Part shown: positions 52,950-64,000 of the stretch, one piece after another
Layout: every line of letters starts with the position of its first letter
Numbering within the stretch: the stretch's first letter is position 1
Assembly: GCA_949130485.1 (NCBI GenBank)
Contig: OX422183.1
Location: 12,250,543-12,314,542, forward strand
Direction: 5' to 3'
Origin: Agelas oroides
Taxonomy: Eukaryota; Porifera; Demospongiae; Agelasida; Agelasidae
DNA: 64,000 nucleotides
The notes under the pieces: generated by a model
What the model saw: the letters and a program-made list of their open reading frames with translations, nothing else
The model's database searches: none
What the model was told of the DNA's origin: nothing
Position numbers and translations under genes: made by a program

Positions 52950-55340
52950 AAAAAATTACGGGTTTACCCCAGATGTAGACTTTAACCCTCTCTTTACGAA
53001 ATTTAACTTACCGTATTTACATGCATGCATTGTAAAGGTATGCAGCAGATCAAGGGCAAAGAGAACATCAGTAAACTATGTAGTCAGTATTCAACAATGG
53101 TGAAGGGGTCCTTGTTTTAGCTCAGAGCAGCTGCTTCATACAGCATGTTGGATACATGTGACCATCAAGACATCTTAGAGTATGGAGGACTAAATTTGTG
53201 TTCTCATGGGCAGCAAAGACACTTGAAGTGTATTTACCATCCATGACTGACCAATACTCTTGTGTTTGGTGCATAATTATCAATCCCGCAGTGCACCAGT
53301 TCAGTGTGTGTTTGTGAGCTAGCACTACAATCTAACTATGAAAAAAAGGTACAACATCATTTAAATGTATACACTGTACGTTGAAATCAGGCCAGAAAAT
53401 CAATTAAGTTATTTTATGTCTTTACGTTCATATAGTGTCTGTAAATTTGACAAGGTTTCTGTATGTTTGCATGTGCACCATCCTTAAATTTTTAGAAGCA
53501 GAATGAGCAGAAATTGTGTACGCTTCAGAGATTCAAGTTAGATCCCCACTATGTGTGCACACACTTAAACTATTCACATGGCCTTAATATACTGACTATT
53601 TAAACTGCTTACCTGGTTCGATTACACCCTGTTCTCATGCACTTCACATATCAATCCACATTCTCATTTCTATACTATCTGACCTGCATACAAAACCAAT
53701 CTCAAACTGCAAGCTGAGGAGAGTCTGGATATCATGGTCATATACTTCTCCAATTCAGTAGACTGGTAAATACGGACCCCCCCAAGAACTACATATAAAC
53801 CCTATCTCAGAGCAATAGAGAACACACTGCTCACAGATTAACCTTCCCTATAATCTCTTCTTTGAGCACTAGAAAACAGCCTACACAAAGAGAGACTGGT
53901 TTTACATTTACATCCATAGTACTGTAGTTATTCTCCAAGCTGTTCTAGCTACTCAGACAGGGCTTGCATTTGACTGATATTCACTGATGCCTTATGCTTA
54001 GTATTTCAAGTAATATGTATATGTTTAGCATTTCGAATTGTATTTTACAGGGTCCACCTTTGCCTTACCAGTGCAGAGTTTGTTGTATGGGGCTACACTA
54101 CACAATGACAGATAAATCATCCCCTACCACTCCCTTGGAGTGTCTCCCTTTCATTCTGTAATTAATCTTTGTAGTAGCTATGTGTCTCATGAAGCTTAAT
54201 ATATGGGCAGGTTGTGTAGGTGACACAGAAAGTCTTTAGTTGACACATGGAGTGAGAATGCAGTGAATCAAGTAAGCAGATAATCAAAAACCAGGATACG
54301 CCTATGATACGCCAAAGCTCTCCTGTGCTATTACAGTCAATGCAATCCCTGAAAAACCCATGTACACCAGCACTACACTTGTCCATGATGACATTGAGCA
54401 TTGGTACACTAATGCTTCTTCTCAACCTGTTCTCCAAGTTGTTCCCCCAGCTTATAAGTAGCTAATGACAACATTTTTTTTTACATGACTTGTGTATTGG
54501 GTTGTTGTAAACAGAGAGGTGTACTTTCAACAAAGTTTGAACTTTCCACAATAATAGCTATGGCAGTTGCACTTTATCGCACTTTCTTGTGTATAGAGGA
54601 TAGAGTTGATATCTACTACAATCGTACTTTAAATTTTACCACCGAAGAAGATGACTGCAGTGGGCAGTGATGATGCTCATCTTCAGTCAGCTGGTGACAC
54701 TCTTCCCACTTCAAGCTCTGTCTTGCTTCTGAGCTCCGGATCTGCTGCAGCTCCGATCATCCAGCCAAAGTCCGCGCTGATGATCATCCAAAAACATGTC
54801 ATCAACAGAGTGGGGGAGACTGTACTTCTGTGGATATTGGTGATATATTCTCACAAGCAAAATCTTCTTGGGAGTTTTGCAACACTGTACAGGCTCTGAC
54901 AAGAGCTCAGAAGTATAATCTGTTGAAGAATCACAAGCAGCTTCACAAAAATCATGTTATTGTTTTCTGAAGCAAACTGTTGAGCACCCTCACACTAGTA
55001 TTGTTGCCCATGTTGATGCTCGTAAGGCTGCTCAACATTCACAGATACATTTGTAGACCTGGACGAGGTAGTAGATTGCTATGCTCAGCTACATCCTTGT
55101 AGACTTGAACTAGAATCCATTCTGTGCTGAGTTTTAGGCTCTTGTTTGATGATATTTGTGTTGTGTATGATATTGATTATCTTTAAAGGAATTTATGAAT
55201 ATTAAATCACATGCTCCACTATGGTCCTTCTACCGAGAAAAGGAACCCCCCCTTTCCAACATCAGCGTACAGGCCTGTTCATCATACAAGTCAGAAATGC
55301 AGAAAACATCTCTTAAAATGGCTTCGGAAAATTTACAAAT
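52950..55340 (+). other. Unit-1-specific 2.4 kb
   Basis: Absent from unit 2, so either inserted after duplication or lost there. A plus-strand frame around 54790-54970 reads QALTRAQKYNLLKNHKQLH, faintly like the start of TTF-type hAT transposase-derived proteins. No ends or TIRs are recognised. The other open frames are unsupported. Confidence 0.3.
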
Positions 55341-55848
55341 GTGTGTCACAAATTACTGCATGCATGCATGTTGATTACCAGGTGAGTGTACAATATACTG
55401 TGTTAGCCAGGCTTGTGAGTAGTGTTGGCAGATCAGTAAAAGTATTGACCTGTAGTTTAAATTTTCATCAGCACAGTTCTCGGACTTACATTGAGCACTC
55501 TAAGTAATCTTTATATCAATTCAGACTGAGTTTCATACATATATATTGAGTTTCATGCATATATCTTGCTGTTCACTTCCTGAGTATACACATAATATAA
55601 CATATTAAGTTAAGTGATACTGGGTTAAAATGTTGGATTTATTATTAGCCTTGAACCAAGGCCACATCGCCTGTAAAACCTGCCATTGTAGCTACTGCTT
55701 CCTGTTTACACTTTGAAGATGACTTTGCATAGAAATCAACTTGAAAGAAATGAAGTTCAGATCCAGCCGGGATCCAGACATGGGTCTTCTAAATTCAGAT
55801 GACTGGATCACTGGTGGTGTAGCTATACCCATATACACAGTTGATTTG

Positions 55849-56217
55849 TTAGGCTGGATGTCTTTCAGGCACGTTAGTAACTCAGCACAGTGTATAAATA
55901 TCAGAGAAAAACAATACATTCAGTTATTATTATCAGATGCACTAACTCACCAATGTGTGCTAATACGACAGAATGTATGTACTGTGCATGCAAAATGAGC
56001 CAATCACTTACCTGTTGTATGCTTGCAACTGGGTAATCTAAAAGAAATAGGACCAGTATGATACAGCTGTTTGTGTCAGCTGTGATCATCTGGGGAAGTA
56101 ACGAGATGCATAACTGCATTGCAGTTTTGAACACTGCAATGTCCCACAGCTATAGATGTTAATATCGTCATTCCTACCTCTGTAACTTGCAGCACTTATT
56201 AGCAAGAGAAAGCTGTC
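55849..56217 (-). CDS. 3' micro-exons of an unknown minus-strand gene, unit 1
   Basis: Exons in order: 56217-56178 (40 bases), 56037-56012 (26 bases) and 55880-55849 (ending TAA), all with AG/GT sites and matching phases. They give QLSLANKCCKLQ, then RLPSCKHTTG, then VTNVPERHPA. Unit 2 keeps the first two exons at the same lengths and with the same sites (63400-63361, 63220-63195). Another reading of the last exon (VYMGIATPPVIQ frame) is broken in unit 2 by a 4-base insertion. The upstream exons are unknown. Confidence 0.35.
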
Positions 56218-56823
56218 CTGAAAATCCATGCAAGTGTTGGGATAATAATTGATAATAGGTCATTCCCTTTGAGAATGACAAGAATGTAAACTATCGCATA
56301 ATGGATGAGTACTGTTGGAACTGACTGGAAATTTATACTAAACCTGAATGAATAATGGTAGTCAGATACTGAACTGGTAGTGGAGTGCATACTACAAATG
56401 TAAAGTACCCACTCTACAGTTGTAGCAAATTCAGGGGAGTTCACCAAGGTTATAAGCACAATACAAAGTGAAAGGCATTATTCCTTTTCCTGAACTGTAA
56501 TTATAATTAACTATTGTTGGCCTGTGTATCAATCTTTGTTTGAGTGTATCCCTCATGATACCCAGTTATGCACGGGCAAGTACCATCTTATGCTGCAAGA
56601 ACAGGGAAGTTACTGCAAGTGTATAAGCAATTAAAAAGCATTGTTTCCTGCCAACTGTAAAAGGTTTTTGGCTGAAATACAATTTCCAGCTCTTGTACAC
56701 TAGTTTTAATAGTGGGATATGGCAATGGTTTAAAACCTCCGACCATCATGACAAACATGAAGTGCATAATTACGAAGAAGGTGGGACAATGCACTGAAAC
56801 TGGAATAACCACTCAAGAGGTTA

Positions 56824-56940
56824 TTTTAACCAGCCTCGCTCCCAGGCCTTCCCACCGTCCAGTTTTAGATTGCTTGCAGTATGCAAAAACGGAGGGGGAA
56901 GGCCATTTATCATGTGAGAGACATCATGTCACCTAGGTAG
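56824..56940. repeat. CCTCGTTCCCAGG family copy in unit 2
   Basis: GCCTCGCTCCCAGGCCTTCC, CAGTTTTAGATTGCTTGCAG and GCAAAAACGGAGGGGGAAGG in family order. The right end is replaced by CATTTATCATGTGAGAGAC, as in unit 1. Confidence 0.6.
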
Positions 56941-57799
56941 ACAAGAGGGGAGAGACATGTTTCGGCCAATTATCAGGTATTATCACTTCAGGACCATGTT
57001 ATCTCACACTAATAGAGATGCACTGTAAGAAAAAGTGGGTAGCCATTTTGGTTACCTCAGTTTCATACCCTTTTCCACACGATTGGACAATTTCATTAGC
57101 AGTATTCTTCCATGACATTTACTAATGTTCTGGAAGGCCAAATCAAGTTCTTCATCTGTTTTGAATCTAAAGCAGTCAGTGGGACTCCACTATTTTCAAC
57201 AATGCATGCAGGCAAGAGGAAACTGAATGAGGTAACCAAAACAACCTTTCTCTTTTTAAAATGTGCATGTGGATATTGTGAATGTGCATGTGATTTAATA
57301 CTGCTCATTTTACAAGCATAACAGTAAACATTATCACCCAATAGTGTAATACGGTGGAATTAGAGAAATCTGGAATGGAAAATTTGGAGCATAACGTCTA
57401 GTAAAAGCTCCATACTGTATACAACACTATCGTTTTTATATGGTTCACAGCAAATTGTTGTAGGCAACTACAAGTGTCAATAGCTCAGCTAATCAATGAG
57501 CCATTACGCATTAAAAGTTCTGAATTTTCACAGGGACATTAGCACCTCAAAAGACAGTTCCCATGCATCACCCTTGGACAAAATATTTTATTATGTACAT
57601 TGAATTTCTCTTGTTGATTGCTCATTTTCCCATTCTGCAACTGTAATCTTAATTGGGAAGACCTCTTAACTAGGTGAAGTTGAACAAAGTGGCAAAACCT
57701 GTCTATCAGCATTGTTGCATAATCCAACACATACAGCCTCAGTCTCATGTCCATGCCAACATTAGGCACTGCTTTTAGCTACTCTGTTAGCTCTATCTG

Positions 57800-58600
57800 C
57801 TGCACTGTGTGGTCAGGGTGGGGTCGATCCAAAAGTTCATGCAGCAAATACACTGTTTTGCCCGGAACATAGTCTTCTTCTCATGGCAAACCTTTTGTGA
57901 GTTTGAGAGCCTGACATGCAATAAGTTTAGATCTGCTACAAATCAGAGTTGAAGATTTCTGACAGACATCAAGGCCATGTGTCTATGACTTCATTGGATC
58001 TGTTTTGGAACATGTAAATGACTCTACTCTGGGAGATGATTTGCTAAAGACCCTTGGACAAACAAATCCGAACAAAAAAAAAAAGCCCGCACAGATCTGT
58101 TGCTCCCTTAAACAAATCTTTTGGTTCCAATCTCCCCACTAGACCAATCGTTAAATTTCAACCATCCTAGGAACGAGAAATCTTTAGGCCATCTATTAGC
58201 TACAGACAATTCATTACATTCCAACCACCCTATACATGAGCACATTTTATGGTGCCCATCCCCCTACAGTAGACAAATCATTAAATTTCAACCCCTAGGA
58301 CAGACAAATTTAAGGTGACTATACCTCTTTGACAGACAATTAAATCATTGTGTTTCAACCACCCCAGGACAGATAAATGTAGGGTGTCTATCCCCCTATG
58401 ACAGACAAACCCTTACATTTCAACCACCCCAGGACAGATAAAATTAAGATGTCTATACCTCTGTGACAGACTAAACGTTACATTTTAACCGCCCATGACA
58501 GACAAACATAAGGTGTCTACAGACAATTCATTACATTTTAACCACCCCCAGACCGACAGACTTAGGGTGTCTATACCTCCTGGAACAGACACTGAAAAAT
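57800..58600 (+). repeat. GACAGACAAA minisatellite element, unit 2
   Basis: The leader 57915-58080 matches 24350-24490 (CATCAAGGCCA, CTTCATTGGATC, CCCTTGGACAAAC). The tandem units run to about 58600. Unit 1 has only the array part. Confidence 0.65.
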
Positions 58601-58652
58601 TCAGTGGAGGGGGTTACCCTTATCAGTCCAATAGGAAGTTATTTAGCTAGCT

Positions 58653-59323
58653 AGATATACATGATTGATGAAGCATCATAACGTACCATATGAATTAATG
58701 AAGCTCAGTTCACTAGCAAATCCTCACCAACAAGAATCTGTAGCTTACAACAGTGTCTAATTAAGCTCTGGATATATATAGGATTGGTGTGTTTTCCGTG
58801 TTTTGCAGTATCCCGTAAATACACCCACGCTAAGCCACCAAGGGGTGCTTGGGTTAGGTAAGAATTCTCTTAAGGTCAAAAATCTGCTTTAGCAGTATAC
58901 AGTTATCGGTCTCATAACATCAAACAGAGTTATTCGCACACATGGTCTGTCTGATTATCATATAGCTGATTGGTTGTGAAAATTGATCCATGGTATCAGC
59001 TTTATCTTGGTACTATTTATATGATGTCTATCATTGTTTTCTGCATGCTATACAATACCATTTCAGCATATAAAGCTTCCCCACACTTCAAAGTTTAAAT
59101 TGCAGTTTATAGTGTTGCTATAGTAGCCCTTGATGGCTTAGTGTGGGTGTGCTTACGGGATACTGTAAAACACGGAAAACAGACCAATCCTATATCCAGA
59201 GCTTAATTAGACACTGTTGTAAGCTACAGATTCTTGTTGGTGAGGACTTACTGGTGAACTGAGCTTCATTAATTCATATGGTATGCTATGATGCTTCATC
59301 AATCATGTATATCTAGCTAGCTA
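58653..59323. repeat. Inverted 190-200-bp copy (fold-back) in unit 2
   Basis: The arm 59130-59323 is the reverse complement of about 58653-58842 (AGCTAGCTAGATATACATGA through CCCGTAAA and GCTAAGCCA). Unit 1 has only the left arm; there the sequence runs from GTAGCCC straight to TATAGCACTGTAC. The right arm was therefore added in unit 2. Confidence 0.85.
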
Positions 59324-59620
59324 ACACGCAGTCTCTTTATAGCACTGTACATAACAGGCTGTATTCTATGGCACTATGCCAAATACTTGCAAGTATTCAG
59401 TAGTCTATATAAAACCCCTCTAAATGAAAAAGATGAACGGTTACCAGTGTGCATGAAGGCAAAAGGTGTAAAATACTTGAAACTACATACACTACAGTTT
59501 AAAAAACGACGTAGTACCAGTAACAAAACACCACAAATTATGCACATAACAGAAGAGCGTGCATGCAGAAAACAATATTCATACAGGTGGTATCATGAGG
59601 ACAGCAAATATGGGAATTAC

Positions 59621-59705
59621 CAGCTCCAAACTTGACAAGCACTGCAGGTAAGAAACTCCCCAACACTAGGAACCCCAACCACAGTCCACACTTGCGAGCA
59701 GCCAT
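59621..59705 (-). CDS. Signal-peptide first exon of a divergent gene, copy 2
   Basis: ATG at 59705; 28 codons plus one base to a GT donor. Reads MAARKCGLWLGFLVLGSF, then LPAVLVKFGAG. Same length and phase as 50314-50398. Differences are mostly conservative (I to F, V to A) or silent. Head-to-head with Ig copy B (60027). Confidence 0.5.
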
Positions 59706-60026
59706 ATCTCTTCAACTAGCGGGGATAACCAGTTACGTAGCTACAAGATCTCGTGAGGGGAAGCCTCATAATGCAAGCCACATCCTGCAAGCCACATCCT
59801 GAAAGCCACATCCTGAAAGCCACATCTCTGTTGTACGGGCACACAGTAATGATGACGTTATCGTGAAACCAGGTTGTTTTTTTAGGGAATTCACATTTCA
59901 TGTCAGCTGAATCAGATAAAGTAGTACTGCGCATGCAGCATGATAAAAGCACGTCGGAGAAAAGCTATTGCAGTCATCTAACCATAACACACCGACAACC
60001 GGTCGACGTTGCAGGAGAAAAACACC
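59706..60026. promoter_or_regulatory. Putative bidirectional promoter, copy 2
   Basis: Like 50399-50732: four GCAAGCCACATC / GAAAGCCACATC repeats (59770-59826), a CRE-like TGATGACGTTATCGT, and a single CATTGCAGTCATCTAACC-type unit instead of three. Confidence 0.4.
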
Positions 60027-61193
60027 ATGGACAAATTTGCCACCGCGTATCAAATCTGTGTTGCTGCATTCTTACTACTCGGACTTGCGCAAGGTATGAC
60101 AATTATTCTCCTGCACGATGATCCGTCACGTGATTACTTTTGCATTTATACTCACTTCCACAGCCACCGTGCTATTCACAGATCCAAAAGATAAGACAGT
60201 GGCAGTCAATCAATGGGCACAGTTTAACTGCACATTCCACTGTCATTACACTGTTGGTTGGTACATGGCAGGTCATTCCATTGCTATCAGAAGGAATAAC
60301 ACTGTACCTGGTCTGTTGATTAAGAGACCACGTGTTTCCAGGTGCACTGAGTCAAATGGAAGGACCCATTTTCTTCAGGTTCTTGCCACCGAGGCATTCA
60401 ATAAGTCAACGTTTTACTGTGGTGCCTATGAGAGACGTCGAGTGAGCTGCAGTTGTGGAACAGGAGGGAGATGTTATAGCAGGCCTGCCCTCCTTACAGG
60501 TAAGCCTATTTGGAACATGTTTTTGTAAGGTTCACTTTCTATCAACCCAACTGGCAAGCAGCAACACGTATATTGCTCCTTGCCAGCATTGAAAAATTAG
60601 GCATTGATAAATGATAGGCATGACCTAAAATTACGTGACTACGCTTATATCTTTTATGCACATCATATTATGCAGTGAGAATTCCACCTACTATTACTCC
60701 TCCATCACAAACAACAGAAGTAACTCCTTCTCCTCGTTCTTCTCCATCATCCACTTCACAAGGTACACAACTCAAATATCATGTATCTCCTGAGTTCATT
60801 ACTGTGATGATAGCAGTAACTGTAATAGTTACTTCAACCCCCACCAACTGTCCTAATGTAGGTATATTACAGTGTATAATGTTTTGATCAAGGGTCAAAA
60901 TAGGCAGCTATATCATCATGTTAAACAATTTGTAATTTTGTCACTTTAGATCCAATGTCAAGTTCACCAGAAAGGAAGTCAAGTACACAAGCCACTTCTG
61001 GTAATATTTAGTTGATGCTATTTACGTGAATTGTTTTAGGAGCAACAGTTTATACAGAATACATTTTTGATTACACTTGTCGGTTTAACAGTATTAAAAT
61101 CACTCATCTATGTAGACACAATGTATTTCAGGATTTTATTAATCATAATGACTATTTTCTTTCTCTTCAGGAATGGAAGCTGCTTTCAATTAA
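60027..61193 (+). CDS. Small secreted Ig-domain protein, copy B
   Basis: Exons 60027-60093 (signal peptide, MDKFATAYQICVAAFLLLGL), 60164-60499 (112-aa Ig-like domain), 60676-60762, 60829-60861 and 60950-61000 (Ser/Thr/Pro tail) and 61171-61193 (MEAAFN, stop TAA). All phase 1. The Ig domain keeps every cysteine of copy A but has four fewer codons in the loop before SCSCGTGG. By hand I count about 12-13 nonsynonymous and 8 synonymous base changes versus copy A, outside the indel. The frame also stays open from exon 3 through exon 4 without splicing, so an isoform with the hydrophobic ITVMIAVTVIV stretch is possible. Confidence 0.72.
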
Positions 61194-61529
61194 TACGTAG
61201 AGACTGTTACAATTCATTTATATCTTTCAATCCCTGTACATTAAATGATTTATTGCTAATTTTTACCTTGGTTATTTATCTAACAAGCAACAATATATTC
61301 TTATAGTACCATACATACACTGTTAATACTTGTAGTGTATGTATAGTTACACAGAGGTTAGCTATATGTATCATTTTATAAGCTGTATAGCCACCTCATT
61401 TTTATACTAAATAAAAAAAATCAAATATTTATTTATGTCATTGATTGCAGTTGTCACCTGTCATAACATAATTTATTGGTCAGCACTCAATACTGGCTCA
61501 CAGTTGCAGTTGTCATATATAACTAGATT

Positions 61530-62010
61530 AAAATCTTTCAACCACTGATGACACCATTGGCATTGTTTGACTTTGGTCGCATGTTATCAGTTGGCTCAAT
61601 CCATTTTGAAAATAGGTTTGCACTAGCTAAAAAGGTGGGATAGGGGGTGGTGGGATAGGGAGAGGTAGGTGGGCATATTCAAGACATGTCGTGCACATGG
61701 CAGCTGCCTTGGCTGGCTTTAGATTGGCTTTGGTAGGCACTGGCTGGACCACTTTTAGTAGAAACAAGTGTGTAAAAATCACCCCGCTCCCCTTGAAGTG
61801 CATCATTTCTGGTAGCTACTGTAGGCAGTTTTTGGTTCAGAGCATTTTCTGGTCGGAGAGCCCTGAACATTGAAAGTTCAGTAGTGAGTGGGTGTGGTCA
61901 ATGAATCCCCAGAGCTTGCCTCAAAGAAGCTGTGGCATCCAGAGCAAACTCAAAGCAGAAGTGGAAATACAGCCCAAGCAAGGTGGTTGCAGAGAAGCTG
62001 AAGAGACAGT
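61530..62010 (+). repeat. TTAA MITE family copy in unit 2
   Basis: Partner of 52255-52760 within the duplication. Left end ATTAAAATCTTTCAACCACTG and right end CAGTGGTCATAAAAG are decayed inverted termini. Confidence 0.55.
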
Positions 62011-62178
62011 GGTCATAAAAGTTTTCAATATTGGTAAAAGGGGACATAGTTTTGTAAGCTAAACTAATAAATGCTTTTGCCGGTTGAAAACTGCTCAGGA
62101 CTAAGTTGTGGAGTGTGGATGTGGCATTGCAACAGTGCTGCAACAATTCAGCAACGCCCATGTTTTGTCTTTGCATGG

Positions 62179-62260
62179 AGCCTCGTTCCCAGGCCCCGCT
62201 TTTCATCTCTTGCAGTCGCTTACAGTATGGAAAAGTGGAGGGTTGGTGCACCAGGAATTT
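62179..62260. repeat. CCTCGTTCCCAGG family fragment
   Basis: AGCCTCGTTCCCAGGCCCCG, CTCTTGCAGTCGCTTACAG and TATGGAAAAGTGGAGG; the right end is missing. It occurs only in unit 2, so it was inserted after duplication or lost from unit 1. A mini palindrome TAGCCTAGGAATGAGGCTA lies at about 62397-62415. Confidence 0.55.
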
Positions 62261-63194
62261 GGTCCAGGAATCTTATTTAGCACAGACTGGTCATATATGG
62301 CTAGGCGGCTGGACATGTGTGTACATCATTGCTACATACATGGCCCTATCTATACCTAAACTCATTCCAAGGCCAGTGGTTTGCACATGGTTGTTTAGCC
62401 TAGGAATGAGGCTAATGTACATTTTTTCATTATTTGTTATCATGCAAGATCAAATGACACTGATGACATTGAGTGGTGAATACAGCCATGCATGTTGATT
62501 ACAATGTGAGTGTACAACATATTGTGTGAGCCTGCCTTTGTGAGTGGTGTTGAGATCAGTACAAGTATTGACCTATAGTTTAAACTTCATCAGCACAGTT
62601 CTAGGACTGCATCATACCAACACAAAACAATAGAGTTTGTCACTCTCCTGAGGTGCACACTTCATGATGAGGCTCCGATAAAACTGACATTTACATTGAG
62701 CACTCTAAGTAATTTGTGTTTTATATCAATTTCATGCGTATATCTTGCTGTTAACTTCCTGAGTATACACATAGTATAACATAGTTAAGTGATATTTGGG
62801 TTAAAATGTTGAACTTATTACTAGCCTTGAACCAAGACCACATGGCCTGTAAAACCTGCTATTATACTGCTTCCTGCTTACATTTTGAAGATGAAAAATC
62901 AATTTGCATAGAGATCAACTTGAAAGAAATGAAGTTCAGATCCAGCCGGGATCCAGATATGGGTCTTCTAAATTCAGATGACTGCATGGATCACTGGTGG
63001 TGTAGCTATACCCATATACACAGTTGATTTGTTAGGCTGGATGTCTTTCAGGCACGTTAGTAACTCTGCACAGTGTATAAATATCAGAGAAAAACAATAC
63101 ATTCAGTTACTATTACCAGATGCACTAACTCACCAATGTATGCTAATACGAGAGAATGTATGTATAGTGCATACAAAATGAGCCAATCACTTAC

Positions 63195-63400
63195 CTGTTG
63201 TATGGTTGCAACTGGGTAATCTAAAAGAAATAGGACCAGTATGATACAGCTGTTTGTGTCAGCTCTGGTAATCTGTGGAAATGACTACATGCATAACTGC
63301 AATGCAGTTTTAAACACTGCAACGTCCCACAGCTATAGATATTAATAGCGTCATTCCTACCTCTGTAACTTGCAGCACTTATTAGCAAGAGAAGGCTGTC
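63195..63400 (-). CDS. Micro-exons of an unknown minus-strand gene, unit 2
   Basis: Exons 63400-63361 (40 bases) and 63220-63195 (26 bases) match those of unit 1 (56217-56178, 56037-56012) in length, phase and splice sites. They read QPSLANKCCKLQ, then RLPSCNHTTG. The terminal exon would be near 63065 (acceptor CTGTGCAG). Its 5' part may lie in unit 2's flank or beyond the window. Confidence 0.33.
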
Positions 63401-63560
63401 CTATGCAAATGTTGGGCTAATAATTGATACCATGGGTCATTCCCTACAAGAATGTAAACTAATGCATAATGGATGAGTACTGTTGGAACTGACTGGGAAT
63501 TTATACTAAACTTGAATGAATACGTATAATGAACTGGTAGTTATCCCTTGGAGTACATAG

Positions 63561-64000
63561 TACAACAGTCCCCCTAATGGTAACTATATTGTATGAACAT
63601 GTACGTAAATGTCTTTGCAAGGCAGTCTTTAAATTGTATATAGCTAGTAAATTTCCTAAGTGTGGTTGTTGGTAGTACAGTGACGCAACCCAAATGATAT
63701 AACTTTAACCATAAGATGGCTAAAAAAATTGTCATTTATAAATGTTATTATCTGACTAGATCGCTATATATAATAGTGCAGAGTGGTGGTCAATGTGACT
63801 GTACTAGTTTGTGAATAAAAGATAATAATTATGTTTACAGAAACTAATTGGAACTAATGTTCATACCAGAGATGAAAAAGAATGTAGTCCTCTGAAGTGT
63901 ACATGGAAAGATAATTGCAAGCACTGTCTGTTCTGATAATCAGTGTAATCTGAACTGTTGTTTAATGGTATTCATTGTGTATGAACCGGAAAAAATATAC
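63561..64000. other. Unassigned right edge
   Basis: Beyond the segmental duplication. AT-rich; I see no gene or repeat. Confidence 0.4.

Larger units (their letters stand above)
47966..56399 (+). repeat. Tandem segmental duplication, unit 1 (~8.4 kb)
   Basis: Starts at GTAAAGTACCCACTCTACAG and ends where that same block begins again at about 56400. It matches unit 2 in order across the repeat at 48430, the minisatellite (49090), the divergent gene pair (50314-51799), the MITE (52255) and the micro-exons (55849-56217). Unit-1-only DNA lies at about 52950-55340 (2.4 kb). Confidence 0.85.
56400..63560 (+). repeat. Tandem segmental duplication, unit 2 (~7.2 kb)
   Basis: Direct repeat of unit 1. 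Additions: the minisatellite leader (57800-58080) and the inverted 200-bp copy (59130-59323). It lacks the 2.4 kb of unit 1. Similarity ends near 63560 after GAACTGGTAGTTATCCC. Confidence 0.82.

Overview
This looks like nuclear DNA of an early-branching animal, most likely a demosponge. The reasons are intron-rich genes with GT..AG introns mostly of 70-500 bases, multi-exon receptors built from EGF, FN3 and Ig modules on phase 1-1 exons, and dense small repeats including Ginger-, gypsy-, piggyBac- and Mutator-like remains. The species cannot be told from the sequence alone.

Layout. (1) 1-23.3 kb, plus strand: a 5'-truncated giant single-pass receptor. Its order is an EMI-like end, one EGF, two Ca-binding EGFs, 35 FN3 domains, one transmembrane helix and a short tail. 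Nearly every FN3 is one exon of about 290 bases. FN3 domains 1-5 resemble 8-12, which points to a seven-domain block duplication. (2) 26.6-31.8 kb, minus strand: a second, converging receptor (Ig, FN3, divergent FN3, three duplicated stalk exons, TM, 45-residue tail). Several of its 3' splice sites lie at the end of CA repeats. (3) 32-39 kb: transposon-rich DNA with a non-LTR RT remnant and two Mutator-like fold-back elements with exact 9-bp target duplications. An orphan coding exon follows at 39.1-39.6 kb. (4) 40.3-43.4 kb: an intact-looking Ginger1-type DNA transposon with 124-bp TIRs that I find identical and a CCGG target duplication. Its 733-aa spliced protein carries an H2C2 finger, a D,D35E integrase, a GPY/F motif, a Ulp1-like protease and a PHD finger. 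(5) 43.4-47.9 kb: a gypsy fragment, hairpin repeats, and a piggyBac-like MITE at TTAA nested in another repeat. (6) 47.97-63.56 kb: a direct tandem segmental duplication (units of about 8.4 and 7.2 kb). Each unit holds a small secreted Ig-domain gene, a head-to-head signal-peptide exon of a divergent gene, and minus-strand micro-exons.

The host genes are cell-surface or secreted proteins (adhesion, recognition). No classical pathway links them; the clear relationships are tandem duplication and exon shuffling. Exon boundaries were placed by eye from reading frame, GT/AG sites and phase. RNA data would be needed to confirm them.
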